Source: Chitinophaga nivalis (GTDB taxonomy: Bacteria; Bacteroidota; Bacteroidia; Chitinophagales; Chitinophagaceae). Taken from it: 64,000 nt of DNA. The stretch is taken from contig NZ_JAPDNR010000001.1 in assembly GCF_025989125.1 (NCBI RefSeq), positions 1,532,301-1,596,300 on the forward strand. The letters are read 5' to 3'. The translations under genes and the position numbers were made by a program. Under the pieces are notes generated by a model. That model searched no databases and was not told the origin of the DNA. It saw only the letters and a program-made list of their open reading frames with translations. Below, one piece after another: positions 8,599-16,698 of the stretch (positions within the stretch are counted from its first letter, which is position 1; each line of letters begins with the position of its first letter).

Positions 8599-10638
8599 AT
8601 GAGAATAAATAGCATTCATGCGTTAAAGCAAATACCTGTGCCGCTGTTGGATGATGTATACCATGTTGCAGGATATCGGGAGCCGGGAGATGGCGGTGGC
8701 GGTGTATTTTACTGGGATAATAACGATACCGTATCGCCGGATAATATGGGGACTGTACTCACAGGTGTCAATACTGCCGGCCGCTGGAAACGTATCTGGG
8801 AAGGAGGTTCGGTAAATGTAAAATGGTTTGGCGCAATCGGCGATGGCCTCGCAGATGATACGGCTTCCCTGACCAATGCTTTCCGGTTCAATGTTTTTAT
8901 TCCTGAAGGGAAATACCGGATTTTATCCCCCATTATCATTGAACAGGATATTATTCTTCAAAGTGCCAGAAATGCAGTGATTGATATCAGTGCCATTACA
9001 AATGCGCCGGCATTGGTGTTTACAGGTACTTTATCTGCGCCGGTTCCTTTACTCAATGATCTGCAATCCAATGATACCCGGATTGACTTTGGCGGCTTCT
9101 GTAAAAAAGGAGATCTGATAAAACTGGAATCCACTGAAAAATGGGATACCACCAATTATATCAAAGGAGAACTGTGTGAAGTGGATAACTATGGCGACAG
9201 TACCCAGGTTACCAACGGCATCTTCGATAGTTATAGCGCCGCACATACTACGGTTACGGTGATCAATTATATTCAGGTAGAGATCAATAACCTGACATTG
9301 TATCATCGGGGAGGCAACTGCTCCGGACTGAATATCCGGTATGGGCGGCAGGTACAGCTGCGTAATTGCGCCGTCATCGGCAGTGGAGAAAGAGGCATTG
9401 AGATCCAGGAATGTTTTGGCGCCAGCATTGTAGATGGTTATACCAACAGCGATTATTATACCGGCGGCAACACCAACTACGGATTGGTAATTGCCAGCAG
9501 CCAGTATGTAAATATAACCGGTGGCTTTTATAAAGCAGGTCGCCATGGTATTGCAGCCGGCGGCACTTATCCCTGCCGGTATATTAAACACACCGGTATT
9601 ACGGTAGATAATGATCCATCATCTCCCGCTGCAGCCCTGGATGCACACGCCAACGGCGACTATTTCGATTATACCGGTATTACCTGTCTGAACGGTGCGC
9701 TGATACAGGCCAGGAATACCCGTATCAGCGACAGTACTTTTAAAACCATCCAATATCCCAGGTGCCTGGAATTGTATCCTGCTGCAGCCGGCGGGTATTA
9801 TATCCTGGATAACCTGTCGCTGGAAAATAATATTGATAACTGCGCAGTGGGTATATTTTCCCTGCTGGAAAACAATACCATCGACCTGGTATCCCTCACC
9901 AATATAAAAGCCACGGTAGCTGGTGATGGCGTACAGGAATATGCTATCTACCGCATCGATCAGGGCACTGCCGGCCTGCATATCAAACAACTGTATCTCA
10001 CTAACCTGACAGCCGTCATCCGGAAAGACGCCGTTATTTCCAGGTATATCCTGGCAGTGGGCAGCATCTCCCCGGCTATATCCGTAGGTAACATGACAGT
10101 AACCGCCTGCCATTTGGATGGCGATAAACAACGGTGGGCCCCTTTCTATCTGCGTATAACCAGTGGAGAACTGCATATTGCCAAATGCCTGATGAAAGCT
10201 TCCAGCGCACCGTTGGCCTCCCAGTTGCTGGCTACTCCGGCATGTAATGTAACCCTGAAAGAAAATATCCTGGACAGCAACTATCAGGCAGCTTTTTATT
10301 TTTTTCATCAGGCCGGATTATTACGGATCACAGAAAATATTATCCGCAACAGTACCCGCGCCGGCATCCGTATACAGGGTGTAGCCCTTTGTATTTATGC
10401 AGATAACCAGGTAACACAGGTAACAACACCCTGTGAGTTGGTGGAGGTAGAGAAATTTGTAAATGGAATTAATCAGTGGGGAAACTACTGGTTGTATGAT
10501 GATAAGCTCCCTGTTGCCGGTACCTGGACGACCGGTGACCAGATAATTGCCCGAACACCCGTGCCAGGGCGGCCCCGGGGCTGGCGCTGCGTTACATCAG
10601 GTACACCGGGTACCTGGGTGAGCGAAGGTAACCTGTAA
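8599..10638 (+). CDS. Right-handed beta-helix protein (pectate-lyase-3/tailspike type)
   Basis: 679 residues. Residues about 70-100 carry VKWFGAIGDGLADDTASLTNAF, the standard opening of the pectate lyase superfamily 3/GH28-like parallel beta-helix. Repeated N..G/I..N coils continue to about residue 620. The C-terminus (ARTPVPGRPRGWRCVTSGTPGTWVSEGN) is the small module commonly found at the end of phage tail spikes and surface beta-helix proteins. There is no signal peptide and no T9SS sorting domain, unusual for a glycan-degrading enzyme. It could be a cytoplasm-loaded particle component, a spike protein or a misrouted lyase. No flanking phage genes support a prophage. Confidence 0.8.
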   Translation: MRINSIHALKQIPVPLLDDVYHVAGYREPGDGGGGVFYWDNNDTVSPDNMGTVLTGVNTAGRWKRIWEGGSVNVKWFGAIGDGLADDTASLTNAFRFNVFIPEGKYRILSPIIIEQDIILQSARNAVIDISAITNAPALVFTGTLSAPVPLLNDLQSNDTRIDFGGFCKKGDLIKLESTEKWDTTNYIKGELCEVDNYGDSTQVTNGIFDSYSAAHTTVTVINYIQVEINNLTLYHRGGNCSGLNIRYGRQVQLRNCAVIGSGERGIEIQECFGASIVDGYTNSDYYTGGNTNYGLVIASSQYVNITGGFYKAGRHGIAAGGTYPCRYIKHTGITVDNDPSSPAAALDAHANGDYFDYTGITCLNGALIQARNTRISDSTFKTIQYPRCLELYPAAAGGYYILDNLSLENNIDNCAVGIFSLLENNTIDLVSLTNIKATVAGDGVQEYAIYRIDQGTAGLHIKQLYLTNLTAVIRKDAVISRYILAVGSISPAISVGNMTVTACHLDGDKQRWAPFYLRITSGELHIAKCLMKASSAPLASQLLATPACNVTLKENILDSNYQAAFYFFHQAGLLRITENIIRNSTRAGIRIQGVALCIYADNQVTQVTTPCELVEVEKFVNGINQWGNYWLYDDKLPVAGTWTTGDQIIARTPVPGRPRGWRCVTSGTPGTWVSEGNL

Positions 10639-10653
10639 AAAACAAATGCTTAT

Positions 10654-10699
10654 AAACATAGCGGTCGGCCGAATGATGATGCGGCCGACCGCTATGTTT
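10654..10699. terminator. 18-bp perfect bidirectional terminator
   Basis: Arms 10654-10671 and 10682-10699 pair perfectly around aatgatgatg, with AAA at one end and TTTT at the other. It lies between the convergent beta-helix and outer-membrane protein genes. Confidence 0.9.
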
Positions 10700-10721
10700 T
10701 ATCGTATTACAACAACGCTGA

Positions 10722-11321
10722 TTAGAAATTAAAGAGCGTCGCTAAGGTAAATACATTGGTTTTATCACTGCTCAATCCTCGCATATAAGCGGTTTTTATT
10801 TCAATGTTCTTCCTCGCCATTCTACCTACCCCGATACGTACGCCCGCATTACCGGCAGGACCGGAGGTAGAAACTGTATTATCTGAGCGGTAACCGTAGG
10901 CATAGTTATTTTTCCATCTTTGACCCTGGTTACTGAAATTATAGGCATATCCTGCACCTACAAAAAATCCGAACCGGCTACCGTAATGCGTAGTAGCGCC
11001 ACAGCCAAAGTTGAAGTTCAGCATCAACGGAATATTAATAATTAATTGCAGGTTGTTGTTTTCGACTACATCATAGTTGTATACATGATAATTATAATTG
11101 CCACCGAGACCTATACTCAGCGGAACACCTACAGATAAAGAGGTATTGTTTCTTTCCAGAAAATGTAGCCGGGGCGAATAAGTGAGCCCGCCCATCGCAC
11201 GGGTATCCATATACGCTGAGTTATCCACAAATAGCTGAACGCCCGCGCCGTGTTTGAATGTTTGTGCAAAAGAAGAAAGACTGGCCATACATATTACTAC
11301 CAGCAGAAAGCATGTTCTCAT
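10722..11321 (-). CDS. Small outer-membrane beta-barrel protein
   Basis: 199 residues from the ATG at 11321; the frame upstream of it reads through AT-rich intergenic DNA. The signal peptide is MRTCFLLVVICMASLSSFAQ. The mature part has alternating strands with many Tyr/Gly/Asn (GGNYNYHVYNYDV, FFVGAGYAYNFSNQGQR) and ends in a strand closing with Phe (TNVFTLATLFNF), the usual outer-membrane barrel ending. It resembles the OmpW/PorT-like beta-barrel families of Bacteroidota. No partner gene gives a function. Confidence 0.8.
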   Translation of the reverse strand: MRTCFLLVVICMASLSSFAQTFKHGAGVQLFVDNSAYMDTRAMGGLTYSPRLHFLERNNTSLSVGVPLSIGLGGNYNYHVYNYDVVENNNLQLIINIPLMLNFNFGCGATTHYGSRFGFFVGAGYAYNFSNQGQRWKNNYAYGYRSDNTVSTSGPAGNAGVRIGVGRMARKNIEIKTAYMRGLSSDKTNVFTLATLFNF

Positions 11322-11461
11322 GAGTTGTAGATTAGGGATTGGGAGTGAATGGTTTATATTACAGGCTGCAAAGGTATGGCGTTTATCCATCCGGATAAAA
11401 CAAAATGTAAGCTAATAACATCATTTAACAAACAGGAAAAGCTGGAGAAGAATACCGGTCG

Positions 11462-12013
11462 TTATACCGGGGTGCCCAATTCCTGTATTATCTTATGTAC
11501 CCGACGTATACGCTGTTGCCAGACAGACCAGAGTGCATAAAACTGTGTAGCCATTACCGTTATCAGTAACAACAACAGGCCATATTTTGCAGTCGTCCAT
11601 TGAACCGATAAGAGGAAGAAGGTAAAGATGCCAGCCATACCCAATACACGCAGGACGACCGACAGGAAAGCATATTTTTTCAACTGTTGTAACTGCAGCT
11701 GCATGGTGGGCAATACCTGCCGGGTGATGTTTTGCTGCCGGGTGAGCCATAACCCCGCCAGGTTATACAGGAGTAGAGATATGACAGAAATCACCAGCAG
11801 GGCATTGAGATAAAATGGTTTCCGGTCACCGTCAAATGCACTATAATATACCAGCAGTAAAGTCAGGAAGGCCAGCGATTCAATCACCAGCTGGCGCCTG
11901 ATCTGTTTCAACACCGGGGAGCTGCGTTGCCGGATCAGGTGACTAAGGGTAGCAGTATCCGTGGTGGCAACAACGGGGTTTTGCCAGGCTGATTTTAAAG
12001 GGTCTGTTTGCAT
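11462..12013 (-). CDS. Membrane protein, probable partner of ECF sigma factor
   Basis: 183 residues. A hydrophilic N-terminus (about 1-43, QTDPLKSAWQNP and a basic helix) precedes four predicted membrane helices in two pairs (about 44-62, 69-90, 113-133, 140-160). It starts two bases after the stop of the sigma-70 gene, so the two are translated from one transcript. Position and topology suggest a membrane-bound anti-sigma or sensory partner, but no zinc-binding anti-sigma motif (HxxxCxxC) is visible, so this is inference from context only. Confidence 0.75.
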   Translation of the reverse strand: MQTDPLKSAWQNPVVATTDTATLSHLIRQRSSPVLKQIRRQLVIESLAFLTLLLVYYSAFDGDRKPFYLNALLVISVISLLLYNLAGLWLTRQQNITRQVLPTMQLQLQQLKKYAFLSVVLRVLGMAGIFTFFLLSVQWTTAKYGLLLLLITVMATQFYALWSVWQQRIRRVHKIIQELGTPV

Positions 12014-12015
12014 AT

Positions 12016-12486
12016 TTATTGTTTAAGGAGATGTTTGATTTTTGTTTTGATTCTGTTGAGTTTTACGCCCACATAATTTTCTGCGATACCGGTAACGGCA
12101 GCAATTTCCTGATAACTCAGGTCTTCCAGGTAGAGGGCGATGATCGCTTTTTCTGCGTCGCTCAGTAATTTAAGTGCCGCGAAAAGCGCTTCCTGCCGGA
12201 TGTTGGGTGGACTGTCGGTGGGCGGTGGTTCCGGTAAAGTGTCGGTATACGTAATCTGGGGCCGGCGCTTCCGGAAAGGCGCCAGTGCGGTGTTCAGGGC
12301 AATACGGTATATCCAGGTACTGACTTTGGATTGCTGTGCAAAAGTGCCATACGATTTCCACAGCTGGTAAATCATCTCCTGAAAAAGATCTTCCCGGTCT
12401 TCCGGTGTGTCGCTGTACAGGCGGCACAGCTTGTGCAGCAAGGGTTGATGCACCTGTATCAGCTGCAGAAAAGGCTGTTGTTCCAT
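12016..12486 (-). CDS. ECF-type RNA polymerase sigma factor
   Basis: 156 residues from the ATG at 12486 (MEQQPFLQLI). Region 2 is seen in SDTPEDREDLFQEMIYQLWKS and STWIYRIALNTAL. Region 4 is LSDAEKAIIALYLEDLSYQEIAAVTGIAENYVGVKLNRIKTKIK, with the helix-turn-helix in the second half. Length and the missing region 3 place it among extracytoplasmic-function sigma factors. It is the first gene of a pair with the overlapping-range membrane protein downstream, which may hold it inactive until a signal arrives. Confidence 0.92.
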   Translation of the reverse strand: MEQQPFLQLIQVHQPLLHKLCRLYSDTPEDREDLFQEMIYQLWKSYGTFAQQSKVSTWIYRIALNTALAPFRKRRPQITYTDTLPEPPPTDSPPNIRQEALFAALKLLSDAEKAIIALYLEDLSYQEIAAVTGIAENYVGVKLNRIKTKIKHLLKQ

Positions 12487-12603
12487 ACGGGAATGTTTAA
12501 CTGAAAGTAAAAAGCCATAGTTATCAGTAATGCTTTTTAGTATTAGTTGCAACAACAGCGTAAAAACTTACAACACGTATCTGTTTTCTGAAACAAGCAG
12601 TAT

Positions 12604-13137
12604 TTATAATGCGATGACTTTATTGACCGTGGCCCAGTTACGCACAGTACCGGGAATGCCCAGCTTTTTATCCAGCTGGCTTACATCCAGTGGCCCCTGG
12701 ACCAGTTCTTTCCGGACGAGGAAATAGATTTCGCGGTCCATGAGATGGATGGTGGTAGCGGGTGATTGAAAGGAGGCGACCAAAGCTGCGGCATTTTCAG
12801 GCGGGGTCTGAGACAGGAACATCACATATATCTGGAGAGTTTTATCCGGCACGATGCCGGGAAATGGTGTCTGTGCAATAACAGTAGTCATTTCTGCCAC
12901 AGTTCTCAGCATCACGGGTACTTCAAAACCATAGGTAGTATGCAGTAGTTTTTCCAGTTTTTTGGTGAGCGACGCAACGTTGGTGCTGGTGGAGTCAAAT
13001 AGTACATTGCCGCTTTGTATATAGGTGGCAATGCCTTTGAATCCGGCGTCGGTCATGGCTGTGCGCAGGTGTTCCATTTTTATGATCCGGTTGCCACCTA
13101 CATTAATGGCTCTCAAAAAGGCAATGTACCTGGGCAT
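12604..13137 (-). CDS. DUF1697 family protein
   Basis: 177 residues. The opening YIAFLRAINVGGNRIIKMEHLR and the later FKGIATYIQSGNVLF are hallmarks of DUF1697, a widespread family of small cytoplasmic proteins. The family's biochemical function is not established. The C-terminal WATVNKVIAL is also typical (RNWaTV.kl). It stands alone, back to back with the SMI1/KNR4 gene (31 bp between starts), so the two promoters must overlap. Confidence 0.93.
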   Translation of the reverse strand: MPRYIAFLRAINVGGNRIIKMEHLRTAMTDAGFKGIATYIQSGNVLFDSTSTNVASLTKKLEKLLHTTYGFEVPVMLRTVAEMTTVIAQTPFPGIVPDKTLQIYVMFLSQTPPENAAALVASFQSPATTIHLMDREIYFLVRKELVQGPLDVSQLDKKLGIPGTVRNWATVNKVIAL

Positions 13138-13156
13138 ATTTTTACGCTTTACTTAG

Positions 13157-13164
13157 TAAGTTTG
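13157..13164 (+). promoter_or_regulatory. -7 box directly before the SMI1/KNR4 gene
   Basis: TAAGTTTG matches TAnnTTTG and lies only 5 bp before the ATG at 13169. If it is used, the mRNA would be leaderless or nearly so. No clear -33 box is visible. Confidence 0.35.
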
Positions 13165-13168
13165 TTGG

Positions 13169-13846
13169 ATGAACCACTATTTACAGATTATCCGCAAATT
13201 ATACAACTTATCCGAGGATGCAAACCAGGGTTATACAGAAGAAGTACTGGCAGCAATGGAAGAACGATTACAGATACAGCTGCCGTCATCTCTGCGGCAG
13301 TATTATCTGACATTAGGTAATAATAAAGTAGTGAATGATACTTTCAACCGTTTATTAACACCGGCAGATACAGGTTTTACGGAAGATGACTACCTGGTTT
13401 TTTATGAAGAAAATCAGGGTGTGGTATTGTGGGGAATTAAAAGAACAGATCTGCAACAGGATAACCCTCCCGTTTATGGTACCTATAATCCTGCCGGGCA
13501 GGAATGGTTTTTAGATGCCGGTACCACGGAGAATTTTTTATTGTCCATGGCTTACTGGAATGGTGCTTTAGGAGGTTTACCCCACACCGCCTTTACCGAA
13601 GAGGAAGCCGATCTGACAGCAGAAAACATCCGTATCATCACAGATAACTGGCAGGAATTGTCTGGTATTTCTCATCAGCTGCTGCGTTTTTTCACGAATA
13701 GGGAGGAGGAAATTATAGTTTGTACCACCGACGAAAAAAGAGCGATCAATAGTATTTATGTGGGTACCCACGACGAAGCCATTTTTCAGGCTATTATGGA
13801 GCGGTTACCGCTGGAGTGGATGTATCGCAGCGACTGGGATGAGTGA
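13169..13846 (+). CDS. SMI1/KNR4 (SUKH) family protein
   Basis: 225 residues. LQIQLPSSLRQYYLTLGNNKVVNDTFNRLLTP and the YLVFYEENQGVVLWGIKRTDLQQDNPPVY block followed by W are the classic SMI1/KNR4 fold signature. In bacteria, SUKH proteins often serve as immunity proteins against polymorphic or contact-dependent toxins. No toxin gene (RHS, VgrG, ADP-ribosyl- or nuclease-toxin domain) is adjacent, so here it is an orphan. It may protect against toxins from neighbours or have another role. Confidence 0.88.
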   Translation: MNHYLQIIRKLYNLSEDANQGYTEEVLAAMEERLQIQLPSSLRQYYLTLGNNKVVNDTFNRLLTPADTGFTEDDYLVFYEENQGVVLWGIKRTDLQQDNPPVYGTYNPAGQEWFLDAGTTENFLLSMAYWNGALGGLPHTAFTEEEADLTAENIRIITDNWQELSGISHQLLRFFTNREEEIIVCTTDEKRAINSIYVGTHDEAIFQAIMERLPLEWMYRSDWDE

Positions 13847-13937
13847 GGTCACGCCTGTTTTTATGCCGGATAAAAAAATAATTCTTTTGTGATAATCTGT
13901 TTTATTTGCCGGAAGCGTATCAGATAAAACATGGAGC

Positions 13938-14270
13938 ATGATGAAATATATCTTCCTGGCTTTGGCCATTATCCTTGAATTGATCGCCACCAGTGCGCTG
14001 AAACAGTCGGAACAGTTTACCCGTTTATGGCCTTCAGTGGTGTCATTGGTGGGCTATGCGCTGGCCTTTTATTTCCTGAGTCATACATTAAAGAGTCTGC
14101 CGGTAGGTATTGCCTACGCGATCTGGTCGGGCGTGGGTATTGTGCTGATCACCATTATCGGGGTGGTGTTTTATAAACAGATACCTGACTGGCCCGCCAT
14201 TGTTGGCCTGGCATTGATAGTTGCCGGTGTACTGGTGATTAATATCTTTTCTAAAACGGTGGGGCACTGA
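13938..14270 (+). CDS. SMR-family multidrug/guanidinium exporter
   Basis: 110 residues and four membrane helices, the exact size of the EmrE/QacE/Gdx family. The essential membrane-embedded glutamate is present (IILELIATSALKQSE, Glu14). GIAYAIWSGVGIVLITIIGVVFYKQ in helices 3-4 carries the family's Gly/Trp pattern; the AYAIWSG wording favours the Qac/EmrE polyaromatic-cation subtype over the Gdx subtype. Such proteins work as antiparallel dimers that exchange protons for cationic drugs. Two ATGs occur in a row at 13938 and 13941. It is convergent with a DUF4184 gene. Confidence 0.92.
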   Translation: MMKYIFLALAIILELIATSALKQSEQFTRLWPSVVSLVGYALAFYFLSHTLKSLPVGIAYAIWSGVGIVLITIIGVVFYKQIPDWPAIVGLALIVAGVLVINIFSKTVGH

Positions 14271-14276
14271 GGTAGC

Positions 14277-15017
14277 TTATGCCCGGTTGCCCGGCCGGTA
14301 TAATAAAGAAGTAAGCAGAAACCCATAAAAGATCCCTCCCATAATGACGGCCAGGTAGTCGATCTGCTGACAGCGGATTGGATGCAGGTATTCATTGATC
14401 ACCAATACCAATACACTGGCAAAAGCAACTGTCACCCAGAACCGGGTTTTATGGGGGGCCGGTAATACAGCATTTTTGGGGATCATGCGTATTTTCAGAA
14501 AAACGTAAAACAGGATGGCCAGTCCGGCTACAGAACTGAGGTATTGAAGCAGGTACCAGGTTTTGATGGTATGTCCGGCAATGGTGACCGTTCCTTGTAG
14601 CAGAGGCATTCTGATGGTGAAATACCCGTGCCCGTGTGTGAAGGCATCTAGAAAGAAATGGGTGAGCACCCCTATAATAATAGAGAAGGTGACTACCAGG
14701 TAGTGCTGCCGGAAGTAGGTATCCCAGTCGAAATACCGGAAACGATTGAGCCGTTGGGCGGCCCACTCCGGGGCGTAATGCAACAGGCTGCTTTTAAGGA
14801 GGTAATGATACAGATAAGCCAGCAGGAGCGATAAGGGTATATCATATACAAAGATTCCCCACCATTGATGCCCATCCTTGAAATAGGGATTCAGCAGAAT
14901 AAAATAGAGAAAATCTGGTACCATACTGCCTATCATTAAACCCGTGGCAGAGAGGTACCGGCGTGGCGCGCCGGTCAGTGGCGTTACTATCGCTATGTGC
15001 GAAATGGTGAATGGCAT
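14277..15017 (-). CDS. DUF4184 family membrane protein
   Basis: 246 residues, start MPFTISHIAIVTPL followed by GLMIGSMVPDFLYF, then LTHFFLDAFTHGHGY. This spacing of His/Asp motifs (TLSH, GSxxPDF, HxxxDxxTH) is typical of DUF4184, which resembles the YdjM-like membrane-bound metal-dependent hydrolases. Six or so membrane helices are visible. Substrate unknown. The stop lies six bases from the stop of the SMR exporter gene on the other strand, with no terminator between them. Confidence 0.88.
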   Translation of the reverse strand: MPFTISHIAIVTPLTGAPRRYLSATGLMIGSMVPDFLYFILLNPYFKDGHQWWGIFVYDIPLSLLLAYLYHYLLKSSLLHYAPEWAAQRLNRFRYFDWDTYFRQHYLVVTFSIIIGVLTHFFLDAFTHGHGYFTIRMPLLQGTVTIAGHTIKTWYLLQYLSSVAGLAILFYVFLKIRMIPKNAVLPAPHKTRFWVTVAFASVLVLVINEYLHPIRCQQIDYLAVIMGGIFYGFLLTSLLYRPGNRA

Positions 15018-15182
15018 CCCTGTTAAATTGATGATAAATATAATTTGTTTCGGCGAATTAAAACGGCAGGTAAATGGGTAGAATGTGCAAATCGTCCATC
15101 ATTTCCGGTGTTTTATCCAAGTATCATATGTGTTGTAACGTGTACTTTTACATAGTCTTTGAAAACAATTAAACAATGTGCT

Positions 15183-15707
15183 ATGACAAACTGGAAAATT
15201 GATGAATCACACAGCGAAATAGGCTTCAAAGTTAAACACCTCATGATCACAAATGTGAGTGGCTATTTTACCCGTTTCAGTGGTAGTATTCAAACCGAAA
15301 GCGACGACTTTCACGATGCCAGCATCTCTTTTGAGGCAGATGCAGATAGTATTGACACACAGAATAAACAACGCGACGAACATTTAAGGAACGGCGAATT
15401 TTTTGATGCCACCACCTTCCCGAAAATCAGCTTCGTATCCAGAAAGGTGAAGAAAATAGATGAGGAACAGTATAAACTGGTAGGGGATCTGACGATTAAA
15501 GGACAAACACATCCGATTGAGCTGGAAGTAACGCATGCGGGAGTAACGGTAGATCCTTGGGGCCAAAGTAAAGCAGGTTTTGCGCTGAAAGGTCGCCTGC
15601 ACCGTGCCGACTATGGTTTGCGCTGGAATGCCAGCACCGAAGCCGGTGGAATTGTACTGAGCGATGAAGTAAAACTCAATATGGAAATTCAGTTGGTGAA
15701 GTCATAG
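15183..15707 (+). CDS. YceI-family protein, cytoplasmic form
   Basis: 174 residues from the ATG at 15183 (MTNWKIDESHSEIGFKVKH); an upstream in-frame TTG is less likely. The YceI/lipocalin-like barrel is clear: NVSGYFTRFSG, RDEHLRNGEFFDATTFPKISFVS, VGDLTIKGQTHPIELEV, DPWGQSKAGFALKGRLHRADYGLRWN. YceI proteins bind long isoprenoid or lipid chains. This copy lacks a signal peptide, unlike the second YceI in the window (18725-19312), so the two paralogues should act in different compartments. Confidence 0.93.
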   Translation: MTNWKIDESHSEIGFKVKHLMITNVSGYFTRFSGSIQTESDDFHDASISFEADADSIDTQNKQRDEHLRNGEFFDATTFPKISFVSRKVKKIDEEQYKLVGDLTIKGQTHPIELEVTHAGVTVDPWGQSKAGFALKGRLHRADYGLRWNASTEAGGIVLSDEVKLNMEIQLVKS

Positions 15708-15732
15708 TATAGGGTTTATATAGAAACTGTTA

Positions 15733-15784
15733 AAAAAGACGTATAGCCGTAGGAGAAGTATCTCTTATAGCTATACGTCTTTTT
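15733..15784 (+). terminator. Intrinsic terminator of the first yceI gene
   Basis: A perfect 15-bp stem (15733-15747 with 15770-15784) ends in a T run and follows the YceI stop by 25 bp. Confidence 0.9.
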
Positions 15785-15854
15785 GCGATAGGTATGATAA
15801 AGATACAGCGTGGATATGCTGAAATTTTTGTACGAAGGTTTATGCATATGATAG

Positions 15855-16067
15855 ATGAAAGGAAAGAGCATCCCCAACTATCTGCTAAAAGTAATAGCTT
15901 CGCAGCAAAACAGTTATAACCCTTTATCCCGGAATGCCAATAGGCATCAACGCACCAGGTATATCATCATCGTATTGTTTTTGGCTGCCTGTATAAAAGG
16001 TAAACAGGATATGTATGATGAAAGCCTGTATGTCAATACCGGATGGATGAAATTTCAAATCGTATGA
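15855..16067 (+). CDS. Possible small lipoprotein-like ORF
   Basis: 70 codons. The second half carries a hydrophobic stretch with a lipobox-like ending (YIIIVLFLAACIKGKQ). Its stop overlaps the start of the next gene by four bases (ATGA at 16064-16067), a common sign of translational coupling. The first 30 residues look non-native, so the real start may be further in. No family recognised, and it may not be translated. Confidence 0.35.
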   Translation: MKGKSIPNYLLKVIASQQNSYNPLSRNANRHQRTRYIIIVLFLAACIKGKQDMYDESLYVNTGWMKFQIV

Positions 16068-16510
16068 AAGCCTTAATAGTTATTACTTTATTACTGATCG
16101 CTTATTTGGTGATTTATTTCAGGCGCAGGCAGGCTGTCAGCAAAGCGGGTAAAGCCACCCAATTGCTGAAAGACAGCTGCACCAGCCGCCTCACCATAAA
16201 GGCTGCGGACTGTGAAGTGAAAAATACCGAAAGCTGGGAAGAAGTAGAAGATATGCCCAACACGAATATTCGCGTCATAGATGGCCTGGGTGGCAAAAGC
16301 CATACGCATCAGACGCAGGTCATGCGGTCGGTGATCGTCTATGGGCATCTTTTCCCGCAGCACGGAAAGGCGACTTTTGTATCTCCCACGTTGAGAATAG
16401 ATAAACAGTCACTGCTGCTGCATTTGATGGCGCAGCAAACGATAAATGTTTACTACAACCCGCATGATCATCAACAGTATTATTTCGATCTGGCTTTCCT
16501 GGATCGCTGA
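16064..16510 (+). CDS. Membrane-anchored protein of unknown function (DUF3592-like)
   Basis: 148 residues from the ATG at 16064; an alternative ATG at 16043 would add seven. One N-terminal membrane helix (ALIVITLLLIAYLVIYF) is followed by a basic stop-transfer RRR and a soluble domain. The block SCTSRLTIKAADCEVKN ... GHLFPQHGKATFVSP ... TINVYYNPHDHQQYYFDLAF recalls DUF3592, where a small beta domain ends in a 'v.vYYnP..p' motif. Role unknown. It overlaps a small lipoprotein-like frame by four bases. Confidence 0.7.
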   Translation: MKALIVITLLLIAYLVIYFRRRQAVSKAGKATQLLKDSCTSRLTIKAADCEVKNTESWEEVEDMPNTNIRVIDGLGGKSHTHQTQVMRSVIVYGHLFPQHGKATFVSPTLRIDKQSLLLHLMAQQTINVYYNPHDHQQYYFDLAFLDR

Positions 16511-16535
16511 GTATAAAATTATCTGCCACATACAG

Positions 16536-16561
16536 GCCCGGGGATGTTTCCCGGGCTTTTT
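16536..16561 (+). terminator. Intrinsic terminator
   Basis: gcccggg/cccgggc (16536-16542 with 16550-16556) is followed by tttttattt, just after the DUF3592-like gene. Confidence 0.85.
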
Positions 16562-16655
16562 ATTTGCAAGGGAGGGTAATGGAGGCTAAACCTTGTATGG
16601 TAGCGGCTAACCGGCTGCCGGAAAAACCCGTTATGGACGTTGGGAGGCAATATGC

Positions 16656-16663
16656 TATCTTTG
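16656..16663 (+). promoter_or_regulatory. -7 box of the DEAD-box helicase gene
   Basis: TATCTTTG matches the Bacteroidota TAnnTTTG element and lies 36 bp before the helicase ATG. The -33 element is not clear. Confidence 0.5.
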
Positions 16664-16698
16664 TACCCTGGCACATCGCCGGAGATTAATCACCGAAC

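Noticed and set aside
8599..10638. Prophage tail-spike locus
   Set aside because: No tail, capsid, terminase, lysis or integrase gene lies on either side.
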